NCBI RefSeq assembly: GCF_018502385.1
Contig: NZ_CP075523.1
Coordinates: 1,922,001 to 1,986,000 of the forward strand
Source: Synechococcus sp. LA31
GTDB lineage: Bacteria > Cyanobacteriota > Cyanobacteriia > PCC-6307 > Cyanobiaceae
Reading direction: 5' to 3'
DNA: 64,000 bases
A program made the position numbers and the translations under genes. Below the pieces are notes generated by a model. That model made no database searches and was not told the DNA's origin. It saw nothing but the letters and a program-made list of their open reading frames with translations. Positions 47,264-57,335 of the stretch are shown here, piece by piece (the first letter of the stretch is position 1; the number at the start of each line of letters is the position of its first letter).

Positions 47264-49113
47264 TCCATCATTGATGATGGACGCTCATCCAAGGCTGAGA
47301 TCCTCTTCAATGCACCAGAACTCTTAGACAACTCGGAAAAACTATTAAAAAGCCTAACTCTTCCAGACTCGAATTCGTAAATACGATCGCAGCGTTCAAC
47401 GGTGGAAAGGCGATGAGCGATCACTACCGTGGTACAACGACGGGCAACAATCTCCAAGGCTGCTATAACTTCTGATTCAGTTCGATTGTCAAGCGCACTG
47501 GTTGCCTCATCGAGCAATAAGAACTCGGATTTTCTGTAAAACGCTCTCGCCAATGCTAAGCGTTGGCGTTGGCCACCTGAGAGATTGATGCCATCTCGAC
47601 CGATCGGGGTGTGCAGGCCAGATGGAAGACTCGCCACGACATCCTGCAGCTGGGCCGCTTCCAATGCCTCCCACACTTGGTCTTGATCAACGGATTCAAT
47701 ATTTTCAGCGAACGCAATATTCTCAAGCACACTGCCTCGCAGGAACGAAACCATCTGAGGAACGTAAGCACAGCAAGATTGCCAAGACGGCAAGTCGTCA
47801 GGTTCGACATCCAAACCATCAATCTCTAGTGCGCCTTTCTGAGGTGTGAGCAAACCAAGAAGCAGGTTTGCCGTCGTACTCTTTCCGCTGCCCGTTGTGC
47901 CGATTAATGCAACTCTCGAACCAACTGGAACTGTAATATTCAAACCTGAGACCACAGGCACTTGCCTGCCTGGATAGCAATAAGTGACGTCTCGCAATCT
48001 CACCGTTCGCAGTGGCTTCATCCCTTCAGCACTAATCATTGACTGAGATGCCGATCCCACTGACAGTGCACGACCAGAGGGCAGATCCAGGAAACCAAGA
48101 ACATTCTCCACAAAAGGAAGAGAGGCTCTCAAGCGAGTTAGAGCTTTGAAAAAATCATTTAAGGCAGGAGTTAATCGCTGAGATGCCAGTGCCAAAGTAG
48201 CCAAGAATGGAACAATCTGCTTAAGGGTTCCAACCCCGCCACCTTCTCCAAGCAGTGCGGGAAGTGCCCCTATCAAAAATATAAGAGTGATCCCAAGAGG
48301 ACCGATAACTTCTTTGGGAAGAGAAGGCAAAAAGTTGTTAATAGCCTCAACTCTCTTCACGCTTCGAGAGCTGCTACTAAAGGAATTCAAAAAGAACTGA
48401 TATGCAGAGTAGAGCTCGACCTCTCGAATCATCCTCATCGACTCTGAGTAACCCTGCTTCATCTCCGAAATGAGTCTTAGCTTTTCTGATGCTGCCTTTC
48501 TGAGATGGGAAGTCAAGAAATAAGAAAACAAACCATAGGCTGCCGCTAAAGCGCCGAACAAAGCCAAGGCGTACCATCTCCCCACATAGAGCAGTCCAGC
48601 CAAGAGAAATGAAACTGTAAATATCGAAGCCTGCATTTGAAGCAGGGGAGAAAAAGCACCCTTGGCGACATAGCTCACATTGCGGAGCAACTTCGACTCA
48701 ATAGCTGCATCATTTTTGCCGATATGAAATTCGTAAGGCTGAGTAAGTATCCTTGCGTAGATTGTTTCTGTCATCCACAGCCACAATTGCCCGGTCATGC
48801 GTTCCTGCAAGGCCAACACAACCAGTTTTGAGATTGAACGAAGCCAGGAAAAAAGAATAAAAAGCGCAATCAAGGTGAGCGCCTGATCCAAGCGATCCCC
48901 CTTCAGGAACGGCAGGTCTGGGATTCCCTGCCGAAGGCGCGTGCCCAGCAGAGCCGACATCATCCAAGCCACCACGGCAATGGATGCTGCATCCAGGATG
49001 CCCGGAACAACCGCAACCGGCATGAGGAGCAGGATGCGCCGCCGCAGACGTGGCGGCAAGTGACCACTCAAACGAATGACTTGCCGCAGCGTCTTGCTGG
49101 GAAGCTTCGCCAT
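47260..49113 (-). CDS. ABC exporter, fused membrane and ATPase domains (copy 2)
   Basis: 617 residues. Residues about 25-330 form a six-helix exporter domain; the ATPase domain has Walker A GTTGSGKST (near residue 410), signature LSGGQRQRLALARAFYR and Walker B FLLLDEATSALD, plus a switch His in VIAHRLSTV. Most like MsbA/PglK-type flippases and polysaccharide/lipid exporters. A paralogue of the next gene upstream, but conspicuously AT-richer. Coupled to the GT4 downstream (four-base overlap). Cargo is probably lipid-linked glycan. Confidence 0.92.
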   Translation of the reverse strand: MAKLPSKTLRQVIRLSGHLPPRLRRRILLLMPVAVVPGILDAASIAVVAWMMSALLGTRLRQGIPDLPFLKGDRLDQALTLIALFILFSWLRSISKLVVLALQERMTGQLWLWMTETIYARILTQPYEFHIGKNDAAIESKLLRNVSYVAKGAFSPLLQMQASIFTVSFLLAGLLYVGRWYALALFGALAAAYGLFSYFLTSHLRKAASEKLRLISEMKQGYSESMRMIREVELYSAYQFFLNSFSSSSRSVKRVEAINNFLPSLPKEVIGPLGITLIFLIGALPALLGEGGGVGTLKQIVPFLATLALASQRLTPALNDFFKALTRLRASLPFVENVLGFLDLPSGRALSVGSASQSMISAEGMKPLRTVRLRDVTYCYPGRQVPVVSGLNITVPVGSRVALIGTTGSGKSTTANLLLGLLTPQKGALEIDGLDVEPDDLPSWQSCCAYVPQMVSFLRGSVLENIAFAENIESVDQDQVWEALEAAQLQDVVASLPSGLHTPIGRDGINLSGGQRQRLALARAFYRKSEFLLLDEATSALDNRTESEVIAALEIVARRCTTVVIAHRLSTVERCDRIYEFESGRVRLFNSFSELSKSSGALKRISALDERPSSMME

Positions 49114-49209
49114 TCAGAACGTCACTCTCTATTTATCTCAACTTATCCGGTAGCCCCAGAACGAGGAGCCAAGCCGTGGCCAGCCAGCCAACCGATTGCA
49201 CCATCCGGA

Positions 49210-51042
49210 TCAACCGCCAGCCATGCGGATGGCTTGATCCTCGAGTTTGAGGAGCTTGTCGAAGCTATCGGAGGAGCTCTGCAGCTCCTCAACGCTGCTG
49301 TAGCTCTTCATCTCGCCATCCACCAACTCCACGATGCGATCACAGCGGCTCACGGTGCTGAGCCGATGAGCCACCACCAGCGTGGTGCACCGGCGCCCCA
49401 CCAGCTCCAGCGCATCGATCACCTCAGATTCCGTGCGCTGGTCGAGGGCACTGGTGGCCTCATCGAGCACCAGGAAGGCCGAGCGCCGGTAAAACGCACG
49501 GGCCAATGCCAAGCGCTGGCGCTGGCCACCAGAGAGGCGTAGGCCGTCGTCACCCACTTGGGTGAGCAAACCGGAGGGAAGCTGCCCCACAAAGTCATCG
49601 AGCTGAGCAGCCTCCAGAGCATCCCAGACCCTGTGCTGATCCACCGATTCAGGCCGCTCTCCGAAGGCCACGTTCTGCAGGATCGAGCCATGGAGCAGAT
49701 GGATCGATTGGGGCACGTGGGCGCAGTTGGCCTGCCAAGCCGGCAGCTCCAGGTCTTCAACAGCGATGCCATCGAGCTCAAGAGCACCCTGCTGGGGCGT
49801 GAGCAAACCCAACAGCAGATGCACCGTGGTGGTCTTGCCACTACCTGTCGTGCCCACCAGAGCGATCCTCGATCCCATTGGAATGGAGAGGTTCACGCCC
49901 TTAAGCACCCAGTCGTGGGTTTGGGGATAGCGATACCAGACATCGCGCAAGCGCACGAAATGGCGTGGGGCCACCCCTGCTGCGCTGGGCACCCCGGGCG
50001 TCCGCAACGTGGGGCGATCAGAGGGCAAGGCCAGAAGCTCCACCACATCGCCCAGAAGAGGAAGGGATCCCCTGATCCTGGTGAGGGCGCGAAACGCATC
50101 CTGCAGGGGCGGTGTTAACCGCAGGGCGGCTACCGCGATTGTGGCCAGAAACGGAAGGATCTCCTGAACCCGCTGGGGGTTGCCACTGAGCAAGGCCGGC
50201 AGGGCACCCACCGCGAAGATCATCGTGATGCCGAATGGCTCAATCAAGCCGCGCGGCAACTCAGGCAACCACTCCGCGATCCAGATGCTCTGCCGCGACT
50301 GCTCGGTGGAACGACCGAAGCAGGCTTGGAAATAGGGCTCAGAACCGGTGAGCTGAATGTCGCGAACCGATCGGATCGATTCCATCAGCACCTGCGACGA
50401 CTGGGCCTCCATCGCCACCCGCACAGCACTGGCCGAACGCAGCCGCGGGGTGACACTGACAGACACCAGCACATACGCGAGTACCAAGCCAAGCACCAAG
50501 GCCACCGCGAGCCAGCGCCCCACCCAGAGGATGCCAATCGAAAGCAACACGATCGAGGCCACACCACCGATCAGCTGCAGGATTGGCGTGATCACCGTGA
50601 CAGCCAGGTGATTGAGGTTGGCCAGCACCCTTGAACTGAGTTCAGCCGAGCCCGCTTCCAGGTGAAACGAAAACGGCTGTTTGAGCAACCGGGCGTAGAT
50701 GAGATCTGAGAGATCGCGCCAGATCCGCGCAGACAGCCGCTGCTGGCGCAGCCTGAGACCAAGCTTGGCGGCCGATGCCAACCAACAGAACAGCACAAAC
50801 AGCCCGATCATCCACAGGCTCTGGCTCGCCGCATCAGCATCCATGAGCCCAAAGGGCTGCAGCGCAGGGCTCACGTCCTGCCGCACCAGAGCACCGGTGA
50901 GCTGAGCGATCAACCACACACACACCAGGTCGAGAGCGCCGGGCAGCACCGACAGCGGCAACAGCGCCTGCACAGCCTTGAGCCGCTGCGGCGGCAACAA
51001 GCGAAACAGCTGCCGCAGCTGCTCAAGTGTCCGGCTTCTCAT
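49210..51042 (-). CDS. ABC exporter, fused membrane and ATPase domains (copy 1)
   Basis: 610 residues of the same build as copy 2: six-helix domain, then Walker A GTTGSGKTT, LSGGQRQRLALARAFYRRSAF, Walker B FLVLDEATSALDQRTESEV and VVAHRLSTVSRCD. By eye, the ATPase halves of copies 1 and 2 are strongly alike, and the membrane halves less so. Both ATPase sites look intact, so each could be a homodimer or the two could pair. Base composition is GC-rich, unlike copy 2. Nothing recognisable lies in the 96 bases between them. Confidence 0.92.
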   Translation of the reverse strand: MRSRTLEQLRQLFRLLPPQRLKAVQALLPLSVLPGALDLVCVWLIAQLTGALVRQDVSPALQPFGLMDADAASQSLWMIGLFVLFCWLASAAKLGLRLRQQRLSARIWRDLSDLIYARLLKQPFSFHLEAGSAELSSRVLANLNHLAVTVITPILQLIGGVASIVLLSIGILWVGRWLAVALVLGLVLAYVLVSVSVTPRLRSASAVRVAMEAQSSQVLMESIRSVRDIQLTGSEPYFQACFGRSTEQSRQSIWIAEWLPELPRGLIEPFGITMIFAVGALPALLSGNPQRVQEILPFLATIAVAALRLTPPLQDAFRALTRIRGSLPLLGDVVELLALPSDRPTLRTPGVPSAAGVAPRHFVRLRDVWYRYPQTHDWVLKGVNLSIPMGSRIALVGTTGSGKTTTVHLLLGLLTPQQGALELDGIAVEDLELPAWQANCAHVPQSIHLLHGSILQNVAFGERPESVDQHRVWDALEAAQLDDFVGQLPSGLLTQVGDDGLRLSGGQRQRLALARAFYRRSAFLVLDEATSALDQRTESEVIDALELVGRRCTTLVVAHRLSTVSRCDRIVELVDGEMKSYSSVEELQSSSDSFDKLLKLEDQAIRMAGG

Positions 51043-51066
51043 GTGAGCAAATTATTCGTTCAGCAA

Positions 51067-52155
51067 TCAGCGCAGGATCTGCAGCGCCCAGGCGAGGCCA
51101 GAGATCCGATTGGCCATGCTCTGGCGCAGACGCTGCCAGCGCCAGGTGGCCTGCGGGGGCGGTGACAGAGGTTGCTCACCGGCTGCCAGGCGTTGCCAGT
51201 GCTGATCCAGTCTCACCAAGGCGGCCTGCCAACGCAACAGCAGGGCAGGCTCCGAGCAACTCACCAACAGCGGCTCCAGTTCAGCCGCATCAGCCAGCCA
51301 ATCAGCAGGCCGGCGAGCGGCCGCTTCAATCGCATCTAGATCCGCCTCAAGGCTGCCCGCCCCCAGCTGATGACCCACCACACCAGGATCGAGATTGTCG
51401 GCCAGGGCATGGTTCAGGCTGCTAAACACCACACAGCCACAGGCCAAGGCCTCGATCGGCGGTAGGCCGAACCCCTCCGATACACCTCGGCCGCGCCAGT
51501 AGGGAGCCGAGTCGTAGAGGTAAACCGTGGCGCTGTTGAACAGCTCCACCAGGTCGTCAACCCAACCGCTCTGCACCTCCACCCGCAGCCCCCGGCCCTG
51601 CAGAGCCGGCACCAGCTGATCGAGCACGTAGGCACTGCTCTTGCGGCGCTGCACAAGCACATCGATGGGCCGCTGCCGCTGGCTACCGCGAGCGCCCCGC
51701 TCGATCCACATCGGCTCGAGGGCGTTGGGCACCAGCAGCAACGGGTTGCGCGGTGCCCGATCGCCCCAGTAGCCCAGCGTGTTGCGGCTCACCGCCACCA
51801 CCGGCACCCCAGCCGGTAAATCGAAGCCATAGCCGCTGCTATGGGCGTGGTAGGCGGTGGGGCGGCCCTTCAGGCGCCGCAGCAGCCAGGGCACATCAAA
51901 CCCCCAGCTCACCACCCACAGCGGGCTCGCCAGATCCAAACCTGCGGGCTCAGCCCGCAGCAGATCGGCCAGGAAGGGATGGTTGGGCTCCCGCTGGCGG
52001 TAAGTCACCATCTCCACGGCGGTGAACTGGCTGAGCAGCCGAGCTGTTTGCAGCTCCACCAGCAGGCCGCCGCAGCGAAACCGGCCGGTGGTGCCGGGCA
52101 CAAGAACGCGAACGCTGCGCAAGGGAGGCTGGCCTGAACGCCAACTCTGGCTCAA
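51067..52155 (-). CDS. family 4-like glycosyltransferase
   Basis: About 362 residues from TTG 52155 (another TTG lies at 52122). GT-B features: RFRCGGLLVELQTARLLSQ in the N-terminal half and the E-x7-E motif in VSEGFGLPPIEALACGCVVFSS, typical of GT4 donor sites. A transferase of the local glycan pathway is likely. The start overlaps the heme oxygenase stop (TTGA), so the two genes may be read on one message even though no functional link is apparent. It ends 24 bases before the ABC exporter copy 1 gene. Confidence 0.82.
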   Translation of the reverse strand: MSQSWRSGQPPLRSVRVLVPGTTGRFRCGGLLVELQTARLLSQFTAVEMVTYRQREPNHPFLADLLRAEPAGLDLASPLWVVSWGFDVPWLLRRLKGRPTAYHAHSSGYGFDLPAGVPVVAVSRNTLGYWGDRAPRNPLLLVPNALEPMWIERGARGSQRQRPIDVLVQRRKSSAYVLDQLVPALQGRGLRVEVQSGWVDDLVELFNSATVYLYDSAPYWRGRGVSEGFGLPPIEALACGCVVFSSLNHALADNLDPGVVGHQLGAGSLEADLDAIEAAARRPADWLADAAELEPLLVSCSEPALLLRWQAALVRLDQHWQRLAAGEQPLSPPPQATWRWQRLRQSMANRISGLAWALQILR

Positions 52156-52865
52156 GCAGCCACGGCTTCGGTGCTGCCGCTGCGGCTGCGGCGGGTGAGG
52201 AAGCCAAACAGCACTTTGCCGATGGCAGCCACCAAATTGCCCTCGAGCTCCTTGAACATGTTCATGTTGAGGTGGAAGGCCTCGTTGGCCTCTTCCACGA
52301 TGCGATCAGCGGTGCTCTGATCGATCGGCAGGGTATCCATGGCGGCGCGATAGGTGCCTTTGAAGGCCTTCTCGTCGTCGATGGCAACGAACTCATAGAA
52401 GTTAAGGCCGTCGTTGTCGCTCAGATTCATCGCCTTTTGGGCAATGTTCTTGAGGATCTGACCACCGGAGAGATCGCCGAGGTAACGGGTGTAGTGGTGA
52501 CCCACCAGCAGTTCCGGTGAGGTCTGGGCCACCTGATGGATACGGTCCACATAGGCAGCTGCCGAAGGGGAAGGCTGGATCTGGCTCTTCCAATCAGCAC
52601 CGAAGTAGTAAACGAGATCCTGCTCAAGCGCCTCGCGGCGGTTCAGCTGGGAGAAGGCGATCGGTGACACCACCGGATGGTCCTTCAACCGAGCGATCTC
52701 CTCCTCCATCGCGCCGTACACGAAGTAGAGGTCGGCCACGAGCTTGCGATAGCTGGCCTTATCCACCACACCCTTGAGGAAGCAGCTCACAAAGCCGGTG
52801 TTCTCGGCCATGGTGTGGGACTTTTTGGTCCCTTCACGCAGTTGGGCAGCAAGGGCGACAGACAT
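52152..52865 (-). CDS. ho1: heme oxygenase
   Basis: 237 residues. Converts heme to biliverdin IX-alpha, CO and Fe2+, supplying phycobilin synthesis; electrons come from ferredoxin. The proximal histidine is in KKSHTMAENTGFVSCFLKG (near residue 17) and the distal helix carries YLGDLSGGQILK. Length and motifs match cyanobacterial Ho1. It is the gene upstream of the first glycan GT4. The 99 bases before it contain a six-base-arm hairpin (52938-52957). Confidence 0.96.
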   Translation of the reverse strand: MSVALAAQLREGTKKSHTMAENTGFVSCFLKGVVDKASYRKLVADLYFVYGAMEEEIARLKDHPVVSPIAFSQLNRREALEQDLVYYFGADWKSQIQPSPSAAAYVDRIHQVAQTSPELLVGHHYTRYLGDLSGGQILKNIAQKAMNLSDNDGLNFYEFVAIDDEKAFKGTYRAAMDTLPIDQSTADRIVEEANEAFHLNMNMFKELEGNLVAAIGKVLFGFLTRRSRSGSTEAVAA

Positions 52866-52937
52866 GGCGACGGTCCGCAGTCAGCTCACGGGCAGGTGGC
52901 CAAACGTAGTGGGACTTTCCCTGGCCATGGCGCCAAG

Positions 52938-52957
52938 GTTGCGAAGGGTTACGCAAC
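52938..52957 (-). other. small hairpin between the DUF protein gene and ho1
   Basis: GTTGCG and CGCAAC pair over six bases around an eight-base loop, just beyond the stop of the upstream minus-strand gene. No T run follows on the minus strand, so a weak terminator or mRNA 3'-end structure is the most that can be said. Confidence 0.3.
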
Positions 52958-52964
52958 GCTGGCC

Positions 52965-53414
52965 TCAGGCCGCATCGGCCGCCTGACTCTCCGAGGGAAA
53001 GAGTTCAAAGACGCCGCGCACGAAGCGATGCAGGGCCTCCACCACCGGCGGCTGGGGCAAATGGCTGCCGGTGGGTTGCCAATCGCCCACGCTGGCCAAG
53101 CGCCAACGCTCCGATTCATAGGTGAGGCCTCGGATCATCACCCCCAGCAACCGGGGCCTGGCCGCACCACCGCCCGGGGCACGCTCCAGCCGCAACTGCA
53201 CCAGGAACGAGCGGCACTGGCTGCGGGGGCTCCAGCCAGGCAGATGAAAGGAGAGATCGAGGCTTTCCTGCTCGGCGTGGGCGCGGGTCTGGGGATCGTC
53301 GCGCCAGGGGGCGAGATTGGCGCGTGCATCCGGGAAGTGCTGACGGAACAGCACTGCAACGGCCGCCACCGACTGCGCCAGTTGCACGGATCGAACTTGC
53401 TCGGACGCGTTCAT
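52965..53414 (-). CDS. conserved-looking hypothetical protein
   Basis: 149 residues from ATG 53414 (MNASEQVRSVQLAQSV); the upstream part of the open frame is compositionally poor and overlaps icd's leader. The body contains VLFRQHFPDARANLAPWRDDPQT, LDLSFHLPGW and a C-terminal VVEALHRFVRGVFELF helix. No signal peptide or membrane segment. I do not recognise the family; it has the look of small, soluble cyanobacterial proteins of unknown function. Divergent from icd with 84 bases between. Confidence 0.65.
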   Translation of the reverse strand: MNASEQVRSVQLAQSVAAVAVLFRQHFPDARANLAPWRDDPQTRAHAEQESLDLSFHLPGWSPRSQCRSFLVQLRLERAPGGGAARPRLLGVMIRGLTYESERWRLASVGDWQPTGSHLPQPPVVEALHRFVRGVFELFPSESQAADAA

Positions 53415-53498
53415 GCCGTTGCCCCTGCAGCAGAACTGCGAGTCCCCAAAACCTAGGCTCACTCCACCGATCGCGCCGCTCCCGGTCAGCAACAGCCC

Positions 53499-54929
<1,431 letters not shown>

Positions 54930-54942
54930 CCACCGATTGACC

Positions 54943-55983
54943 TCAAGGCACAGGTGCGGGGGTGGGGGCAGGGATGATCTGCACCACACCCCCCTCACCT
55001 GGAGCCATCACTTTTGGAGCACCGAGCACAGCAGGCTGGTTGAAGCGATCCACCCCCAGCAGCACTTGATGACGGCCTTGACCATTAGCCTGATAAGGCC
55101 CAGTTTTCAGCATCACAAACGCATTGAGATCAACGCGATTAATCACGTTGTAACGCTTTTGATTGGGACGCAGCACAATAAACATCGTCATCACCACATT
55201 CCAACCAACAGCCAAGGCCAACGCCGTGGCCATCGCAGCTGAACGACCGCCGCGACCCGGCCAACGCCGATTCAGCATCACAAAACTGATCGCACCGACA
55301 GCAAAAATCAACCCGCATGCCCAGAGGGCTACGCGCATGTAAAAGTCTTGAGAGTAAATGCTGCGATCTTCCGTATCAACCCCGGCTTCACGCACCCGCA
55401 GCAAAACTTGTCGCCAATTAGCCGCATCCTGGCGCTCGCGATTCACCAACTCGGTGTCACGCTTGGCCATCAAAACGCTATCAAGTTCATCGGCATAGCC
55501 ATCCGGCGTTGCAGTTGAACCCAGCTTGAATGTTGTTTTGGGATACGCGATCAGCACCCTTGCCGCACCTGCTTTTTGAAGCTCTTGCTTCACCGCAAGT
55601 AGCAAGTAGTTCGCCATCTCACTATTGCTGGCGAGATCAATTCCAGCAAATTGAATCTCCAACGATTCGCCCTGAGCCGGAAGCTCGGCAAGCTTGAGAG
55701 CAGAGACAGCCTGATCAACAGCAATGGCCATGCTGCGTTGCTGAACGGCGATTCGCGGAAAACTGGCCTGCCGCAGGATTGGGATCTGCAGCTTCTCCGT
55801 ACCAAGATCCTGAGCTCCCCGAAGCCAAGCCATGGCTCGCTGCATATCAGCGCTGTAGTTCAGCCATAGCTGATAAGAGACGTAACCCGCACTGAATAGC
55901 GCGAGCGTTGCACCCAAACCGATGAGATAATGACGTTCACCGCGGCTCACCTTCAATCCATCGATGCGAAAGCGACGCCGCAT
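54943..55983 (-). CDS. membrane protein of unknown function, three helices
   Basis: 346 residues from ATG 55983 (MRRRFRIDGLKVSRGERHYL); the frame is open to 56115 but runs into glcF. One transmembrane helix at about residues 22-44, a soluble domain of roughly 170 residues (probably periplasmic or lumenal) containing EIQFAGIDLASNSEMANYLL, then two more helices near 225-245 and 262-284 and a proline-rich tail. No known family recognised. The gene is convergent with icd (13 bases apart) and divergent from glcF. Confidence 0.65.
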   Translation of the reverse strand: MRRRFRIDGLKVSRGERHYLIGLGATLALFSAGYVSYQLWLNYSADMQRAMAWLRGAQDLGTEKLQIPILRQASFPRIAVQQRSMAIAVDQAVSALKLAELPAQGESLEIQFAGIDLASNSEMANYLLLAVKQELQKAGAARVLIAYPKTTFKLGSTATPDGYADELDSVLMAKRDTELVNRERQDAANWRQVLLRVREAGVDTEDRSIYSQDFYMRVALWACGLIFAVGAISFVMLNRRWPGRGGRSAAMATALALAVGWNVVMTMFIVLRPNQKRYNVINRVDLNAFVMLKTGPYQANGQGRHQVLLGVDRFNQPAVLGAPKVMAPGEGGVVQIIPAPTPAPVP

Positions 55984-56021
55984 GGGCTCGAGGCGAGTAG
56001 AAGGCTTCAAACTAGGCAGCA

Positions 56022-57335
56022 ATGACTGACCTGCCACACGACCCGTGCGTTCATTGCGGCTTCTGTCTGCCCACATGTGCCAGCTACCGGGTGCTGGGCA
56101 CCGAGATGGATTCACCGCGTGGCCGGATTCACACCCTCAAGGCGATCGAAGCTGGCGAACTGGAGCTGGATGCCACCACCGCCAGCCATTTCGATAGCTG
56201 CCTGGGCTGCTTCGCCTGCGTGAGTGCCTGCCCCTCAGGGGTGCGCTACGACGTGCTGATCGAGGCCACCCGGCCCAAACTGAATGCGCCTGAGCTGCGC
56301 ACGCCAACCCAGCGGGCTTTTCGGCAGCTGCTGTTTGCCCTGCTCCCCTACCCAGGGCGGCTGCGGGCAGCTCTGGCGCCGCTGCGGTCTTATGCGGGAA
56401 CACCTCTGCAGGCGTTGATCCGGCGCTCGGGCTTGCTGCGGCTACTGGGACCTCAGCTGCAAGCGATGGAGCAGCTGTTACCGCCGCTTGCACCAGCGGC
56501 CTTCCGCGATGGCTACCCCCTCGTGGTGCCCGCCCGCGGTGAACGGCGTGCCCGTGTGGGCTTCGTGCTCGGCTGCGTGCAACGGTTGTTCGATCCCCAA
56601 GTGAACGCCGCCACCCTGGATGTGCTGACGGCCAATGGAGTGGAGGTGGTGATCCCACCGGCCCAGGGATGCTGCGGCGCCGTGACGCATCACCAGGGAG
56701 AACTGGAGCAGACCCGCGATCTGGCCCAAGCCTTGATCGATAGCTTCGACGCTGTGGTGGGGCCCGGCAAACCAGCCGGAGCGGAACCGCTCGATGCGGT
56801 GCTGGTGGCCGCGTCCGGCTGCGGCCATACCCTTAAGCATTACGGCCAGGTGCTGGACCACGAGCCAGGCCGAGCCTTTGCATCCCAAGTGCGGGACGTT
56901 CATCAATTCCTGGCGGAGCTGGGGCTGAGCGACACCTTCAAGGCAGGGCTCAAGCCCCTGCATCACAGCGACGGCGAGCCGGCCAGCGCCGAGCGACCTG
57001 TGGTGGTGGCGTATCACGATGCTTGCCACATGCTGCACGGCCAGGGCATCAGCGCCGAACCTCGCGCCCTGTTGCGCGCCATTCCTCACCTGCAGCTGCG
57101 CGAAGCCACGGAAGCGGGCGTGTGCTGCGGCAGCGCCGGGATCTACAACCTGGTGCAACCGGACGAGGCCGCTGCCCTTGGTGAGATCAAGGCTGCCGAT
57201 CTCAGTGGCACCGGGGCGGCACTGGTGGCCAGCGCCAATATCGGCTGCACGATGCAGCTGCGCCGGCACCTGGGCGATGGTCCCCCGGTGGCACACCCCG
57301 TGGAGCTGCTGCTCGCCGCCTCCAAGCGGTCTTGA
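56022..57335 (+). CDS. glcF: glycolate oxidase iron-sulfur subunit
   Basis: 437 residues. Two 4Fe-4S sites, C-x2-C-x2-C-x3-C as CVHCGFCLPTCASY (about residues 6-19) and CLGCFACVSACPSG (about 59-73), then CCG-type repeats: GCCGAVTHHQG, YHDACHMLHGQG and GVCCGSAGIYN. In photorespiration, GlcD/E/F oxidise glycolate to glyoxylate and pass electrons to the membrane. The partner GlcE is encoded 2.7 kb downstream; GlcD is not in this window. Its stop overlaps the APC permease start. Confidence 0.95.
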   Translation: MTDLPHDPCVHCGFCLPTCASYRVLGTEMDSPRGRIHTLKAIEAGELELDATTASHFDSCLGCFACVSACPSGVRYDVLIEATRPKLNAPELRTPTQRAFRQLLFALLPYPGRLRAALAPLRSYAGTPLQALIRRSGLLRLLGPQLQAMEQLLPPLAPAAFRDGYPLVVPARGERRARVGFVLGCVQRLFDPQVNAATLDVLTANGVEVVIPPAQGCCGAVTHHQGELEQTRDLAQALIDSFDAVVGPGKPAGAEPLDAVLVAASGCGHTLKHYGQVLDHEPGRAFASQVRDVHQFLAELGLSDTFKAGLKPLHHSDGEPASAERPVVVAYHDACHMLHGQGISAEPRALLRAIPHLQLREATEAGVCCGSAGIYNLVQPDEAAALGEIKAADLSGTGAALVASANIGCTMQLRRHLGDGPPVAHPVELLLAASKRS

